Assembly: GCA_963732405.1 (NCBI GenBank)
Contig: CAVSZG010000001.1
Coordinates: 1,116,001 to 1,180,000, forward strand
Source of the DNA: JAUIAI01 sp963732405
GTDB taxonomy: Bacteria; Pseudomonadota; Gammaproteobacteria; Burkholderiales; Burkholderiaceae_E
Direction of reading: 5' to 3'
Length of the DNA: 64,000 bases
Shown: positions 45,429 to 54,450 of the stretch, piece by piece
Layout: every line of letters starts with the position of its first letter
Numbering within the stretch: the first letter of the stretch is position 1
Made by a program: the position numbers and the translations under genes
The notes under the pieces: model-generated
Database searches by the model: none
Told to the model about the DNA's origin: nothing
The model's input: the letters and a program-made list of their open reading frames with translations, nothing else

Positions 45429-48400
45429 GAATGGGCCTGGGCCTTGCCGATCTCGCTCAGTATGCCGGCGCGACGAGCGGCCCCCACCAGGCCGCGCCCG
45501 ATCGGGCTGGCGCCACACGCCCGACACAGGCCAAGGGCCTGCTCATGATGCTGTTGGGCCTCGTCCGCATCGCCGGCCATTGCCTCGATCTCGGCTTGCA
45601 GCAACAGGGATTCGGCCTCCTGGCCATGCTGCTCGAACGAGGCCGAGGCCGCACGCGCCGCTGCAGCCGACTGAATGGCCGATGCGAAGTCGCCGGCCAT
45701 TGCCTGGGCTAGCGCCATGTTCTTCGGATAGTAGAAGGCGTTGTAGCGTCCGCCGGCCAGATCGATCCGGTCGGCCAGCGCCTTGTGCAGCATCTGCAAT
45801 GCTGGCTGGGGCTGTCCGGCGAGGGCCATGGCGCCGGCCAGGCTGGCCAGGACGGCTGGCAGCATCGCATGGAATTCATGCTGATGACAGATGCGCACGG
45901 TGGATTCGAGCAGAGCGGCCGCCTCGCCGGGTCGGTCCTGCGCCAACCAGATCTCGGCCTGGGTGAAGTCGACCAGGGTCCGGGAGAACGGATGGTCGTG
46001 TTCGCGCAGGTCCAGATATGCCTTGTTGCAGAACTGCTGGGCCAGCGTCATCTCGCCCATGCGCCAGTAGGCGTCTGCCAGAAAGCAGGCCGCATTGACC
46101 GATGCGATCATCGCCCAACCCGGGATGAACGAGTGGCCGGACAGCTCACGTGAATAGCGATCGAACAACTGCTGCGCATCGGTGACCACCTCCGGATAAC
46201 GCCCAAGCCCATGGTTGAGCATCATCGTGAGTTGCAGTGCTGCCATGCCGATCGTATTGTCGTTTTCATCGCGGGCATTGACCATTGCCTTGCCGGCTGC
46301 GTCCAGCCCTTTGCGGTAACTGCCCCTGATCCAGTGGGTGAGTGCGAGCTGAAGCAAGGCATTGGATCGTTGACGGCGGTTGCCCAGACGCGCCGCAATT
46401 GATTCGGCATGCTCGAGGTTGACGACAATCTCGTCGATCTTGCCGGTCGGCAACAAGGCGCCCAACACCGTGAGCCGCAGCCCGAGTTCGGCTTTCCAGA
46501 CGTCAGGACCCGCCGTCAGATGACCGATCGCATCCAGGCCCAGCTCGTACATCTTCAAGGCCGCGCGATTGGCGCTGCGCGCGATCGATCGGCGCATCGA
46601 CACTTGCGCATGGCCGGCAGCGGCCTCCCAGAGCTCACCATGCCAGGCATGATTGGCCAGCACCGCATCCGGATCGGCTCCCAGGGTTGCGGTAGCGGTG
46701 CGCAAGGCATGGTGCGCCTCGCGATGCAGGCGTTGGCGGCGACGGGCGGTGAGTGAGCCCACGGCGACCTCTTGCATCAGTCCATGGGTGAACTGAAAAA
46801 CCTCCCGCCCCGCCCGAATTGCTCGCGACATGACACCGGCAGCCACCGTGACCGACAGCAGGTGGCCGGCTTCTTCGTGAGAGACCGCCTGCATGGTGGC
46901 GGCAATCTCGACGCTGATCGGCTCGGCAACCACGGCCGCCGCCTCGACGATCGACTTGGCCGCCGCGGGCAGGCGATCGATACGCGCACCGATGATGGCC
47001 GTGATCGTGCCGGGCAGGCGGCGCGAGGTCTTGCCACTGACCTGCTGGTAGGCACCACTATGGCCCAGCAGTGTTCCCTCATCGACCAGCGCGAGAATGA
47101 TCTGCTCGACGAACAAGGGGTTTCCGTCGGTGCGGGTGACCAGCATGTCCACCAGGTCGGCCACACTGGGGTGATTGCCCAGCAGTGTCTGGGCGAGCGA
47201 GTGCGAATCGGTCGTCGGCAATGACTCGATCGCCTGCTCGACGAACCACGGCTCCTGGTCCCAGCGTGGCGTGAACACCGGCCGATAGCCCAGGCACAGC
47301 ATCACCGGCAAGTCATTCAGTGTGGGCAGCAGCTGGTTGAGCAGGCGAACGCTGTCCTGGTCGGCCAGATGCAGATCATCGATGATGATCAACAGTGGCG
47401 CCTGGGACTGGCGCAACGTGATCAACCACTGAATGCTCTGGGTAATCTGCCGGGAGCGCTGGATCGGCGTGAGGCTGCGCCATTCATTCCGTTGTTCGCC
47501 CAGACCGAGCAGCTCGTTCGCCACATCGGCATGCCAGTGGTCGCCAGCCGGCCATTGCCCGATCAGTATTCTTGCCTGTTGCGCGCGTTGCTCGCTATCG
47601 GCATCGAGCGGCAGATTCATCAACTCGGCAAACAACTCGGCGATCAGACGGTAGGGCGTCTGACCCGACCAGGCCTGCGCGCTGACCTGACAGACCGAAT
47701 ACCCCAGGCTGCTCGCCTCGCGTGAGAATTCGGCGATCAGACGGGATTTGCCGATACCGGCCTCGCCTCTGAGGCCGATGGCTCGCCGACCCGACTCGAG
47801 CACATTGCGGGCCATCGTCATCATCGCGGCCAGCACCAGGGTGCGCCCGATCAATGGGCTTGGATTGCCACGCTGCACCGGCGCGGCAATCAAAGCCCGC
47901 TGATTCGACAGTGCCAGTTCGAACAATTCGAGCTTGCGCTCCAATCCGCGGATCGGGTGATGTCCGCGCGAGCGGGCGTGCAGGTGGACGTTGATCAGAC
48001 GCCAGGTCGCATCGCTGATCAGGACGGTGCCAGGCTGAGCCAGCTGTTCGACCCGCGACGCCAGATGGATGGTCGAGCCATCGGCGCGGTAGAACGTTGC
48101 AATGTCGTCACGCGCCGGCCCGACCACCACTTCGCCCGAATGAATGCCGATGCGCACCACCATCGGTTGATCCGTCCCTGCCTGCAGACGACTCTGCTTC
48201 TGAATATCGATGGCCGCCAGACAGGCCCGAAGGGCATGGTCCTCCTGTGCAATGGGTGCACCGAACAGCGCAATCAGCCCATCGCCCAGCACCTGGCTGA
48301 CGATACCGCCATACGCATGAATGGCCTGCGACATCAACATCAGGGCGCGTTCGAGGTATTCCTTGGCTTCTTCAGGATCGAGGTCGGCAATCTGCGCGGT

Positions 48401-48571
48401 TGAACTGCACAGATCGGCAAACAACACGCTGACGAACTTGCGCTCGGTGTCATTGGGAAACAATGGCGTCGATTCGACGCGATGCGGCCGGGACTTCACG
48501 GCAGCTCCGCACTCCGGGCAGAAGCTGAAGCTCGGTTCGATCCGTTGATGGCATTGATGGCAGGTGTTCAC
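45425..48571 (-). CDS. Zinc-ribbon/class III cyclase/AAA ATPase/TPR regulator (copy 2)
   Basis: A 1048-residue signalling protein. It has a zinc ribbon (Cys4, Cys7, Cys18, Cys21) and a class III nucleotide cyclase domain at about 45-200 with both metal Asp residues (Asp53 in FADLCSS, Asp97 in LGDG) and Arg173. A STAND/AAA ATPase follows (Walker A GEAGIGKS at 269-276, Walker B LLIIIDD at 393-399), and the second half is TPR-like and helical. At the usual base-selecting Lys the residue is Gln93, and the transition-state Asn is His169, so cyclase activity is uncertain. No DNA-binding domain is evident. Its start overlaps its paralogue in an ATGA and its stop overlaps the P450 start. Confidence 0.9.
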   Translation of the reverse strand: MNTCHQCHQRIEPSFSFCPECGAAVKSRPHRVESTPLFPNDTERKFVSVLFADLCSSTAQIADLDPEEAKEYLERALMLMSQAIHAYGGIVSQVLGDGLIALFGAPIAQEDHALRACLAAIDIQKQSRLQAGTDQPMVVRIGIHSGEVVVGPARDDIATFYRADGSTIHLASRVEQLAQPGTVLISDATWRLINVHLHARSRGHHPIRGLERKLELFELALSNQRALIAAPVQRGNPSPLIGRTLVLAAMMTMARNVLESGRRAIGLRGEAGIGKSRLIAEFSREASSLGYSVCQVSAQAWSGQTPYRLIAELFAELMNLPLDADSEQRAQQARILIGQWPAGDHWHADVANELLGLGEQRNEWRSLTPIQRSRQITQSIQWLITLRQSQAPLLIIIDDLHLADQDSVRLLNQLLPTLNDLPVMLCLGYRPVFTPRWDQEPWFVEQAIESLPTTDSHSLAQTLLGNHPSVADLVDMLVTRTDGNPLFVEQIILALVDEGTLLGHSGAYQQVSGKTSRRLPGTITAIIGARIDRLPAAAKSIVEAAAVVAEPISVEIAATMQAVSHEEAGHLLSVTVAAGVMSRAIRAGREVFQFTHGLMQEVAVGSLTARRRQRLHREAHHALRTATATLGADPDAVLANHAWHGELWEAAAGHAQVSMRRSIARSANRAALKMYELGLDAIGHLTAGPDVWKAELGLRLTVLGALLPTGKIDEIVVNLEHAESIAARLGNRRQRSNALLQLALTHWIRGSYRKGLDAAGKAMVNARDENDNTIGMAALQLTMMLNHGLGRYPEVVTDAQQLFDRYSRELSGHSFIPGWAMIASVNAACFLADAYWRMGEMTLAQQFCNKAYLDLREHDHPFSRTLVDFTQAEIWLAQDRPGEAAALLESTVRICHQHEFHAMLPAVLASLAGAMALAGQPQPALQMLHKALADRIDLAGGRYNAFYYPKNMALAQAMAGDFASAIQSAAAARAASASFEQHGQEAESLLLQAEIEAMAGDADEAQQHHEQALGLCRACGASPIGRGLVGAARRAGILSEIGKAQAHS

Positions 48572-51500
48572 GGAAGTCCCCGTACCATCGAGGGCGACGC
48601 GACGGTCGGCTCACCCATTCGGGTCAGGGTCGGCATCAGCAACGTCGTCGATTCAAGATGGGTCTGGAGCGGACAGACCAGAATCATGCCGCATGTCCTG
48701 GCCAGCTCGAGCGACTGGGCCCGGCAGATGGCGGCCTGCGCCGACGCGCCCGATTCACGAGCCAGCGTGGCCATCAGGGCGAGGGCTTGCGCTTCATGAG
48801 CACGCTGCTCGTGGCGCCTGGCATTGTCGCAGGCGATCTTTGCATGAGTCATTGCCGTGTCATATCGATGCAGCATTGCGCAGGCCAGGGCCAGATTCAG
48901 TGGAAAGCTTACCCTGTTGGCGCTGGGCCCGATCCTGTCGAGCCGTCTTGTCATCGCGTCGTTCAACAAGGCCATGGCCTGCCCGGCCTGGCCGGCCATG
49001 GCCAGTGCACCACCCAGCATGGCGGTCAGCGGTGGGATTCGGGCAGACAAGCCGCGTTCGCGGCATATCGTCAGCGTGAGATTGAGCCGTTCGATTGCCT
49101 GGGCCGGTTGCTCGCGCGCCATCAGAATTCTGGCCTGTGCCGCCTCGACCATTGTCTGCGAATAGACATGCGCCCTTGCCTGCAACACCTTCCTGGCCCG
49201 ATCGCAGGTGCGCTGGGCCTGGTCGGTCGCGCCGATGGCGAGCAGCCCATCGATGAGCAAGGTCATGATATGGATCGAGGCGATGACGGGCCAGTTCGCC
49301 GTGGGTGTTTGATCGGCCAGTTCGGCGGCGAAGTCGGTTTCGAGTTGCCGGGCATCCCGGATCAAGCCGACAAAATCGCCTTGCCCGTGGCGCATCATCA
49401 AGGCAAGCTTTGCGTTGATCAGGCTCGCGGCCCGGTCGGTGTGCAGGTCGGCGGCCAGACGCGTCGAGTGCAAGCCGTCGCGATACCGACCCACCATCCA
49501 TTGCGCAAGGGCCATCTGGCTCAGCGCCTGCGCCTGACGTGAGGGATCGTGCAGACGTGCGGCCAGAGCCGCCGCCTCACGCAGATTCTCCTCGATCTCA
49601 TCGATCCGACCCAGCGGTAGCTGCGCACTGCAGGCCTTCAGTCGCAGTTCCAACTCGATCTGGCAGCGGTCGATGCCATCGGGCAGATTGGCGATCGCGA
49701 TCAGGCCCAGATTGAACAGGCGCAAGGCATCCCGATTGGCCGAGCGGCCGACCGAGCGGGTCATTGCCTGCAGCGAATGCTCGCCCGCTTCCCGCCAGGC
49801 ACCACCCTGGGCGGCATGCCAGGCCAGCACCGCCGGGTGATCAGCCGGCGCGCCCGTGTCGGCCATGACGAGCGCGGTATAGGCGGCATGATGCAGCGCC
49901 CGCCGGCGACTCGCCGTCAAGGTAGCCAGCACCACCTCGCGGGTCAGGCCATGGGTGAAGCACCAGGACAAAGCTGCGTGGCCGGATAGAAGAATCATCA
50001 GGCCAGCCCGCTCGCAGGTCTTCAGCGCCTGGGCGGATTCGGCGTCAGTGATACCGAGGATTCGCGCGGCCATTGACGGCGTGATCGGGTCGGCCATGAC
50101 CGCCGCCGCTTCAAGGACTGACTTGGCCAGGGGTGGCAGCCGATCGAGGCGGGGAGCGATGATGGCTGCAATCGATCCGGGCACGCGCGGCACCGAATGC
50201 GAGCCGACCGATGGACCGGGCGCCGCCTCGGCGCCGGCGACCAGTTGTTCGAGAAAGAACGGATTGCCGCCCGCCCGGCTGATCAGCGATCGCACGCGCG
50301 AGGCCTGATGGCCGGGCAATGATCGCGCGATCTGGCCCATCGACGCGTCGGACAGGCGATCGAGGCGGATTTCGCTCGTGCATCTCAATCCGGCACTGCG
50401 CTGTTCGAAGTCGGGACGGTAGGCCACGCAAAACAGAATCGGCAAGGCCTCGATACGGGTAGCCAGCGAATCGAGCAGCCGGATGCTATGCCGGTCCGCA
50501 TGATGCAGATCATCGAGCACGATCAGCAGTGGACCGGCTGCCGTGCGACGCTGCATAAGCCAGTGCACGGTACTCGTGATCTGGCCCTGGCGCTCCCTGG
50601 GTGTCATGTGCAGCCAGGATTCGGTGCGCACCGGGATGCCAAGCAGGTCCTGGATGGCGGCGCGGTGCACATCGCTGTCCCTCGGCCAGTGCGACATGAT
50701 CTCGATGAGACTGTCGAGTCGGTTGGCGACGCCTTCGCCGATCTGCGGATCGAGCAGTTGCGCGATCAGATCCACGGCCATCGCATACGGCATCTGATCG
50801 GCGTGCAGGCCGGCGGTGATCCAGCAGGTCTGCTCGCCCGTCCTGACAATCGACGACCAGAACTCGGCGAGCAGCCGCGACTTGCCCATACCGGCCTCAG
50901 CCCGCAGGCCGATGATGCGCATGCCTTCGGAGCGGGCCAGGTCATAGTCGGCCCTAAGCCGGGCCAGCTCCTCCTGCCTGCCTATCAACGGGCGCTGCGC
51001 CGAGGCGATTGACCGTAAGGGATGGCGACGTTGTAGGTCGATCAACTCGAACAGCGCAACCTGGCGATCGGCCAGCTGCAGCGGCGGATGCGGTCGGGTG
51101 ATGACGTCGACATGCTCGGCGAGCAGTCGACGCGTCTCGTCGCTGATCACGATCGATCCGGGTGCGGCGATCTGTTCGATGCGGGCGGCCAGGTGAATCG
51201 CAGCGCCATCGGCGCGGTAGGTGCCCGAATTGCCGAAACCGATCGTCCCGACCACGACTTCACCGGACGCGACCGCTACCCGGACGATGCTCGAATCTTC
51301 CGTGGCCGACTGCAGGATGGCCAGGGCGGCACGGCAGGCCCGGTGGGCGTGATCTTCCTGGGCAATGGGCGCGCCGAACAGTGCGACCAGACCGTCGCCC
51401 AGCAATTGACAAACGGTGCCCTGGCGCTCGTGAACGGCGGCAATGAAGCGGCGCAGGATGTCTTCGAGCAGGGCTTGGGCATCTTCGGGATCAATCTGTG

Positions 51501-51687
51501 CGACCCGGCGAGTCGAACTGCACAGGTCGGCAACCAGTACCGTCAGGAATTTGCGTTCGGTGGCCGATCGGGCCGGGGCGACCGGCAGGGGGTGAATCCA
51601 GGGGCGCTCGTCCTGACCGGCCCCACACGCCGGACAGAATCGGAATGTGGGGCGTATCGACCGCCCGCATCCGCGGCAATCTGTCAT
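48568..51687 (-). CDS. Zinc-ribbon/class III cyclase/AAA ATPase/TPR regulator (copy 1)
   Basis: A 1039-residue paralogue of the next gene with the same order: zinc ribbon (Cys4, Cys7, Cys18, Cys21), cyclase domain (Asp54 in VADLCSS, Asp98 in LGDG, Gln94, His165, Arg169), AAA ATPase (AEAGMGKS at 263-270; LLIVLDDLHHAD) and TPR-like repeats. Relative to copy 2 its central strand reads VRVAVASGE where RIGIHSGE is usual, so it may be the more degenerate cyclase. GAGGAGGT four bases before ATG 51687 is the strongest ribosome-binding site in the operon, fitting its place as first gene. A Crp-type regulator is divergent from it. Confidence 0.9.
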   Translation of the reverse strand: MTDCRGCGRSIRPTFRFCPACGAGQDERPWIHPLPVAPARSATERKFLTVLVADLCSSTRRVAQIDPEDAQALLEDILRRFIAAVHERQGTVCQLLGDGLVALFGAPIAQEDHAHRACRAALAILQSATEDSSIVRVAVASGEVVVGTIGFGNSGTYRADGAAIHLAARIEQIAAPGSIVISDETRRLLAEHVDVITRPHPPLQLADRQVALFELIDLQRRHPLRSIASAQRPLIGRQEELARLRADYDLARSEGMRIIGLRAEAGMGKSRLLAEFWSSIVRTGEQTCWITAGLHADQMPYAMAVDLIAQLLDPQIGEGVANRLDSLIEIMSHWPRDSDVHRAAIQDLLGIPVRTESWLHMTPRERQGQITSTVHWLMQRRTAAGPLLIVLDDLHHADRHSIRLLDSLATRIEALPILFCVAYRPDFEQRSAGLRCTSEIRLDRLSDASMGQIARSLPGHQASRVRSLISRAGGNPFFLEQLVAGAEAAPGPSVGSHSVPRVPGSIAAIIAPRLDRLPPLAKSVLEAAAVMADPITPSMAARILGITDAESAQALKTCERAGLMILLSGHAALSWCFTHGLTREVVLATLTASRRRALHHAAYTALVMADTGAPADHPAVLAWHAAQGGAWREAGEHSLQAMTRSVGRSANRDALRLFNLGLIAIANLPDGIDRCQIELELRLKACSAQLPLGRIDEIEENLREAAALAARLHDPSRQAQALSQMALAQWMVGRYRDGLHSTRLAADLHTDRAASLINAKLALMMRHGQGDFVGLIRDARQLETDFAAELADQTPTANWPVIASIHIMTLLIDGLLAIGATDQAQRTCDRARKVLQARAHVYSQTMVEAAQARILMAREQPAQAIERLNLTLTICRERGLSARIPPLTAMLGGALAMAGQAGQAMALLNDAMTRRLDRIGPSANRVSFPLNLALACAMLHRYDTAMTHAKIACDNARRHEQRAHEAQALALMATLARESGASAQAAICRAQSLELARTCGMILVCPLQTHLESTTLLMPTLTRMGEPTVASPSMVRGLP

Positions 51688-51953
51688 CCCGACCTCCTCA
51701 CCCGAGGTGTGGCCTGCGCAGCGACAACTACCATCCCGCGTCGCGTGCTACCACGCCCTCCCTCAGAGATGCTATATGCTGGCCCTGCAACGTCTGCTTT
51801 AATACAGTGTGCATCGATTCGTTGTCTCCGGCCAGCCATTGCCCGCCGATGGGGAAAGGGCCGCGGTGGGATGTGTCGATATGCGCATTTGCGTAGGCTT
51901 GAACCGGTAGAGAATTCGACACCACAGTCCTGATCCTTTCCTGACCTGATGCG
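51688..51953. promoter_or_regulatory. Divergent intergenic region, cyclase operon / Crp-like regulator
   Basis: This 266-bp gap should hold the promoters of the cyclase-P450-peroxidase operon (leftward) and the Crp-like gene (rightward). It is visibly more AT-rich around 51765-51815 (GCTATATGCT; TTTAATACAG). I found no convincing TGTGA-N6-TCACA site and no clear -35/-10 pair. Confidence 0.5.
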
Positions 51954-52619
51954 ATGGATGACGCGATTGAGCCCTCGGCAACGAATGCAACCGACGCAGC
52001 GGCGCGCTGGAGCGAGAATCTGCGTCTGTTGGCCTCCAGTGGCGTTGAGCGCCATTACCGCGCTGGCACGATTCTGATCCATGAAGGTGACACGGGTCAG
52101 TCGTTGTTCATCATCAAGGAAGGTCTGGTCAAGGCTTTCGTGGCGGGCCCGAACGGACGTGATCTGACGCTCGGCACCTACGGCCCCGACGAATACGTGG
52201 GCGAGATGTCGCTCGATGGCGGCCCCCGGTCCGCGTCCATCATCACGGTCGAACCGACGATCTGCTCGATCATCGAACGACCTGCGCTCCTCTCTCATAT
52301 TCGAAATCATCCCGAATTCGCGCTGGCAATGATGATGCGCCTCATTGCCCGAGCCCGGCTCGCCACCGAAAGCGCTGGTGGTCTTGCACTGCTCGATGTG
52401 TATGGTCGGGTTCGTGCGCTGCTCGATCGGGAGGCCACGCCGTCGCCAGACGGCACCCGTCGCATCGACACCCGGCTAACCCATCAGGAAATTGCCAGCC
52501 GGGTGGGCGCCTCCCGCGAGATGGTTTCCAAGATTCTCAAGGATCTCGCCCGCGGCGGTTACATCAACATCGAGAAGAAACAGATCTGCCTGCTCAAGCC
52601 TCTGCCTCAAGGCTGGTAG
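51954..52619 (+). CDS. Crp/Fnr family transcriptional regulator
   Basis: A 221-residue regulator with an N-terminal cyclic-nucleotide-binding beta-roll. The phosphate-binding cassette reads GEMSLDGGPRSAS and keeps Glu84, Arg92 and Ser93, the positions that hold cAMP in E. coli Crp. A dimerisation helix and a winged-helix DNA-binding domain follow (HTH about 175-198, THQEIASRVGASREMVSKIL). The N-terminal cysteines of Fnr are absent. It is divergent from the cyclase operon, which suggests it senses a cyclic nucleotide and controls that operon, though neither point is proven. Its last 26 bp overlap the convergent LuxR-type gene. Confidence 0.92.
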   Translation: MDDAIEPSATNATDAAARWSENLRLLASSGVERHYRAGTILIHEGDTGQSLFIIKEGLVKAFVAGPNGRDLTLGTYGPDEYVGEMSLDGGPRSASIITVEPTICSIIERPALLSHIRNHPEFALAMMMRLIARARLATESAGGLALLDVYGRVRALLDREATPSPDGTRRIDTRLTHQEIASRVGASREMVSKILKDLARGGYINIEKKQICLLKPLPQGW

Positions 52620-53325
52620 TGAGCCCGCCATTGACCTGCAGAAACGACACGGGCGGCAGGCGCGACACGCTGAGCAGCAGATTGCGGATGCTGTGGTTGC
52701 CGGTCTTGGCCAGCACGCTCTTGATCTGCGAGCGAACCGTGTTCTCCGCGATGTCGTATTCGTAGGCGATCTGGCAGGGTGCCAGCCCCTTGAGCAGTTC
52801 ACCCATGACCCGCTGTTCGGCTGGCGTGAGTTGGTGATTGCGCGCATATTGCTCGAGCGCGGCATCGTCGCAGGGCGACTCGGCCCCCATGATGACCAGC
52901 AGGGTGGGCGCGGTGCCCCGGGCGGCCTTGATGCGATCGCAGCTTCGGCCGATGGCCACGGCCATTTCCTTGCGTCCGTCGCCGATAAAGGCCAGCCCCG
53001 GTTCGCCATTGCCGGCCGTCAGCAGGCTGCGCCGCCAATTGGCCAGGTAGGTCGGTTTGGCGGGCTGGACCCGGCCGTTGTCCAGGCAGAGCAGCTTGCG
53101 GGTTGCCAGGGCCATGTGGCCACGGCGATTGGCGCGGACCAGACGCCCATCGGCTTCAACCAGCATGACCGCATGATTGGCGCCTTCGAACATCTGGACG
53201 AAGCTGTCATCGGCCGACGCCTCGGCAATCCCGGCGCCGATGCCCGGTGCACCGGGCGCCTGGCCCGACAGGGTAGACAGATCGGTCGGATCGTCGATCG
53301 CGACGGCGGTTGCGGTCAGTGACAT
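52594..53325 (-). CDS. LuxR-family transcriptional regulator with PAS-like N terminus
   Basis: A 243-residue protein. The C-terminal LuxR helix-turn-helix (LTPAEQRVMGELLKGLAPC, then IAENTVRSQIKSVLAKTG, about residues 173-225) is clear. The N-terminal part (MFEGANHAVMLVEADGRLVRAN) resembles a PAS sensory domain, but no cofactor-binding residue is evident. No receiver domain or autoinducer-binding domain is seen. The strong GAGGGGGAAAG lies just before ATG 53325. Position next to the Crp-like gene suggests a regulatory role in the same region; the target is unknown. Confidence 0.88.
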   Translation of the reverse strand: MSLTATAVAIDDPTDLSTLSGQAPGAPGIGAGIAEASADDSFVQMFEGANHAVMLVEADGRLVRANRRGHMALATRKLLCLDNGRVQPAKPTYLANWRRSLLTAGNGEPGLAFIGDGRKEMAVAIGRSCDRIKAARGTAPTLLVIMGAESPCDDAALEQYARNHQLTPAEQRVMGELLKGLAPCQIAYEYDIAENTVRSQIKSVLAKTGNHSIRNLLLSVSRLPPVSFLQVNGGLTTSLEAEA

Positions 53326-53421
53326 GGTCTTTCCCCCTCAGGATGGCCGCGACATGCGGTCGATGGGCTAATCCTAGGGATCCCGAGTGGATTCGGACAG
53401 TAACTGGTCAGGACACATTTT

Positions 53422-53434
53422 GTGAACTATTCAC
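53422..53434. promoter_or_regulatory. Inverted repeat upstream of the LuxR-type gene
   Basis: GTGAACTATTCAC has perfect 5-bp arms around a 3-bp spacer and is preceded by TT, in an AT-richer stretch about 100 bp upstream of the LuxR-type start. Two more GTGA-type half sites lie within the next 25 bp. It resembles a Crp/Fnr half-site pair with an irregular spacer, so it could be bound by the neighbouring Crp-like protein. Confidence 0.3.
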
Positions 53435-53446
53435 GTTCCGTCACAT

Positions 53447-54022
53447 TCACTTGGACGGCTGATCTGGCCTGTACGCTGGCTTAGTGTTGTTTTGCTGGGT
53501 CCGAAACAACCAGGGAGGGACGGGATCGTCCTCTGCCCAGAGGCCGATTCGCGCCTCACGGGCCAATTGCTGCGCCTGCGCGTAGGCGAGCGCGGCATCA
53601 GGCGCCTGTTCATGGGCGAAGCGGGCGAAGTGCCAGGCCAGGCCGGCCTGAACCATGGCCAGCCCGACATCCCGGTCATCGACGAAGACATTACCGACCC
53701 GACGACCCCAGCGATCCGATTTACGCCCATCGATGCGCACGGAGCGTCCGGCGACCAGCGCAGCCAGAGCGTCGCGTGAGTGGCGCGAATAAGGCTGAGC
53801 GCGTTCGGGCGCGTCGATACCGGCCAGCCTGACCCGCTCACGACGATTGCCCGACCCCAGCACCTCGATCGTGTCGCCATCGATGACCCGGACAACCCGC
53901 CCCTGGGCGGGCCCCGCATCGGCCGCTGCGGGGGCTGAACCAGCCTGACCGGGCAAGAGCTGCACGCATAGGCCAGCGATCAGAAGCAGCGCGGACCAGA
54001 CCGCGCGGCGGGAGCGGATCAC
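53447..54022 (-). CDS. Secreted thermonuclease-family (SNase-like) nuclease
   Basis: A 191-residue protein with a Sec signal (MIRSRR, then SALLLIAGLCVQLLPG) and a staphylococcal-nuclease fold: DGDTIEVLG, RLAGIDAPE (catalytic Arg and Asp), and DRWGRRVGNVF. It would cut DNA or RNA in the periplasm or outside the cell using calcium. Its start overlaps the stop of the lipoprotein gene in an ATGA. Confidence 0.9.
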   Translation of the reverse strand: MIRSRRAVWSALLLIAGLCVQLLPGQAGSAPAAADAGPAQGRVVRVIDGDTIEVLGSGNRRERVRLAGIDAPERAQPYSRHSRDALAALVAGRSVRIDGRKSDRWGRRVGNVFVDDRDVGLAMVQAGLAWHFARFAHEQAPDAALAYAQAQQLAREARIGLWAEDDPVPPWLFRTQQNNTKPAYRPDQPSK

Positions 54023-54450
54023 TTCAGATTGACGATGCTCGTGATCGGCTGGCCGTTGACCAGCGTCGGACCATCGGGACCCGGAAACTCGAACAACACA
54101 TTGCCGTCATCGGAATGCATCACTGCAATCACGCGCGCGCCGGCCTTGACCGGGTTGATGTTGATGCCGAAGTTCTCGTGCCGGCCGGTCGACAGCATTT
54201 CACTGTGACTGATGATGTCGCCCGGTGCGCCATTGTTATCGGCACGGATCACGACGAATCCGGGTTTGGTGAAGTCCGCTCGCTCGATCACGATCTGGTC
54301 GACGCCTGGTTGCGACGGATTGATCACCAGCGCGGGCGCGGCGATGACGATCGGTTTGACCTGCGGGGTAAGTTGGCTCTGGGTGGTCGAGCAGCCTGCA
54401 GCGAAAGCACCAGTGAGCATGGCGGCCGCGAGCAGGATGGATCGGTTCAT
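54019..54450 (-). CDS. Lipoprotein with DUF7282-like domain
   Basis: A 143-residue protein with a lipoprotein signal ending AFAAGC (lipidation at Cys20). A single beta-rich domain (VIERADFTKPGFVVIRAD; VIAVMHSDDGN) resembles DUF7282, found in exported proteins with a cupredoxin-like look. CCGGAG lies about 8 bp before ATG 54450. Co-transcribed with the nuclease gene. Function unknown; likely anchored at the outer or inner membrane. Confidence 0.8.
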   Translation of the reverse strand: MNRSILLAAAMLTGAFAAGCSTTQSQLTPQVKPIVIAAPALVINPSQPGVDQIVIERADFTKPGFVVIRADNNGAPGDIISHSEMLSTGRHENFGININPVKAGARVIAVMHSDDGNVLFEFPGPDGPTLVNGQPITSIVNLK

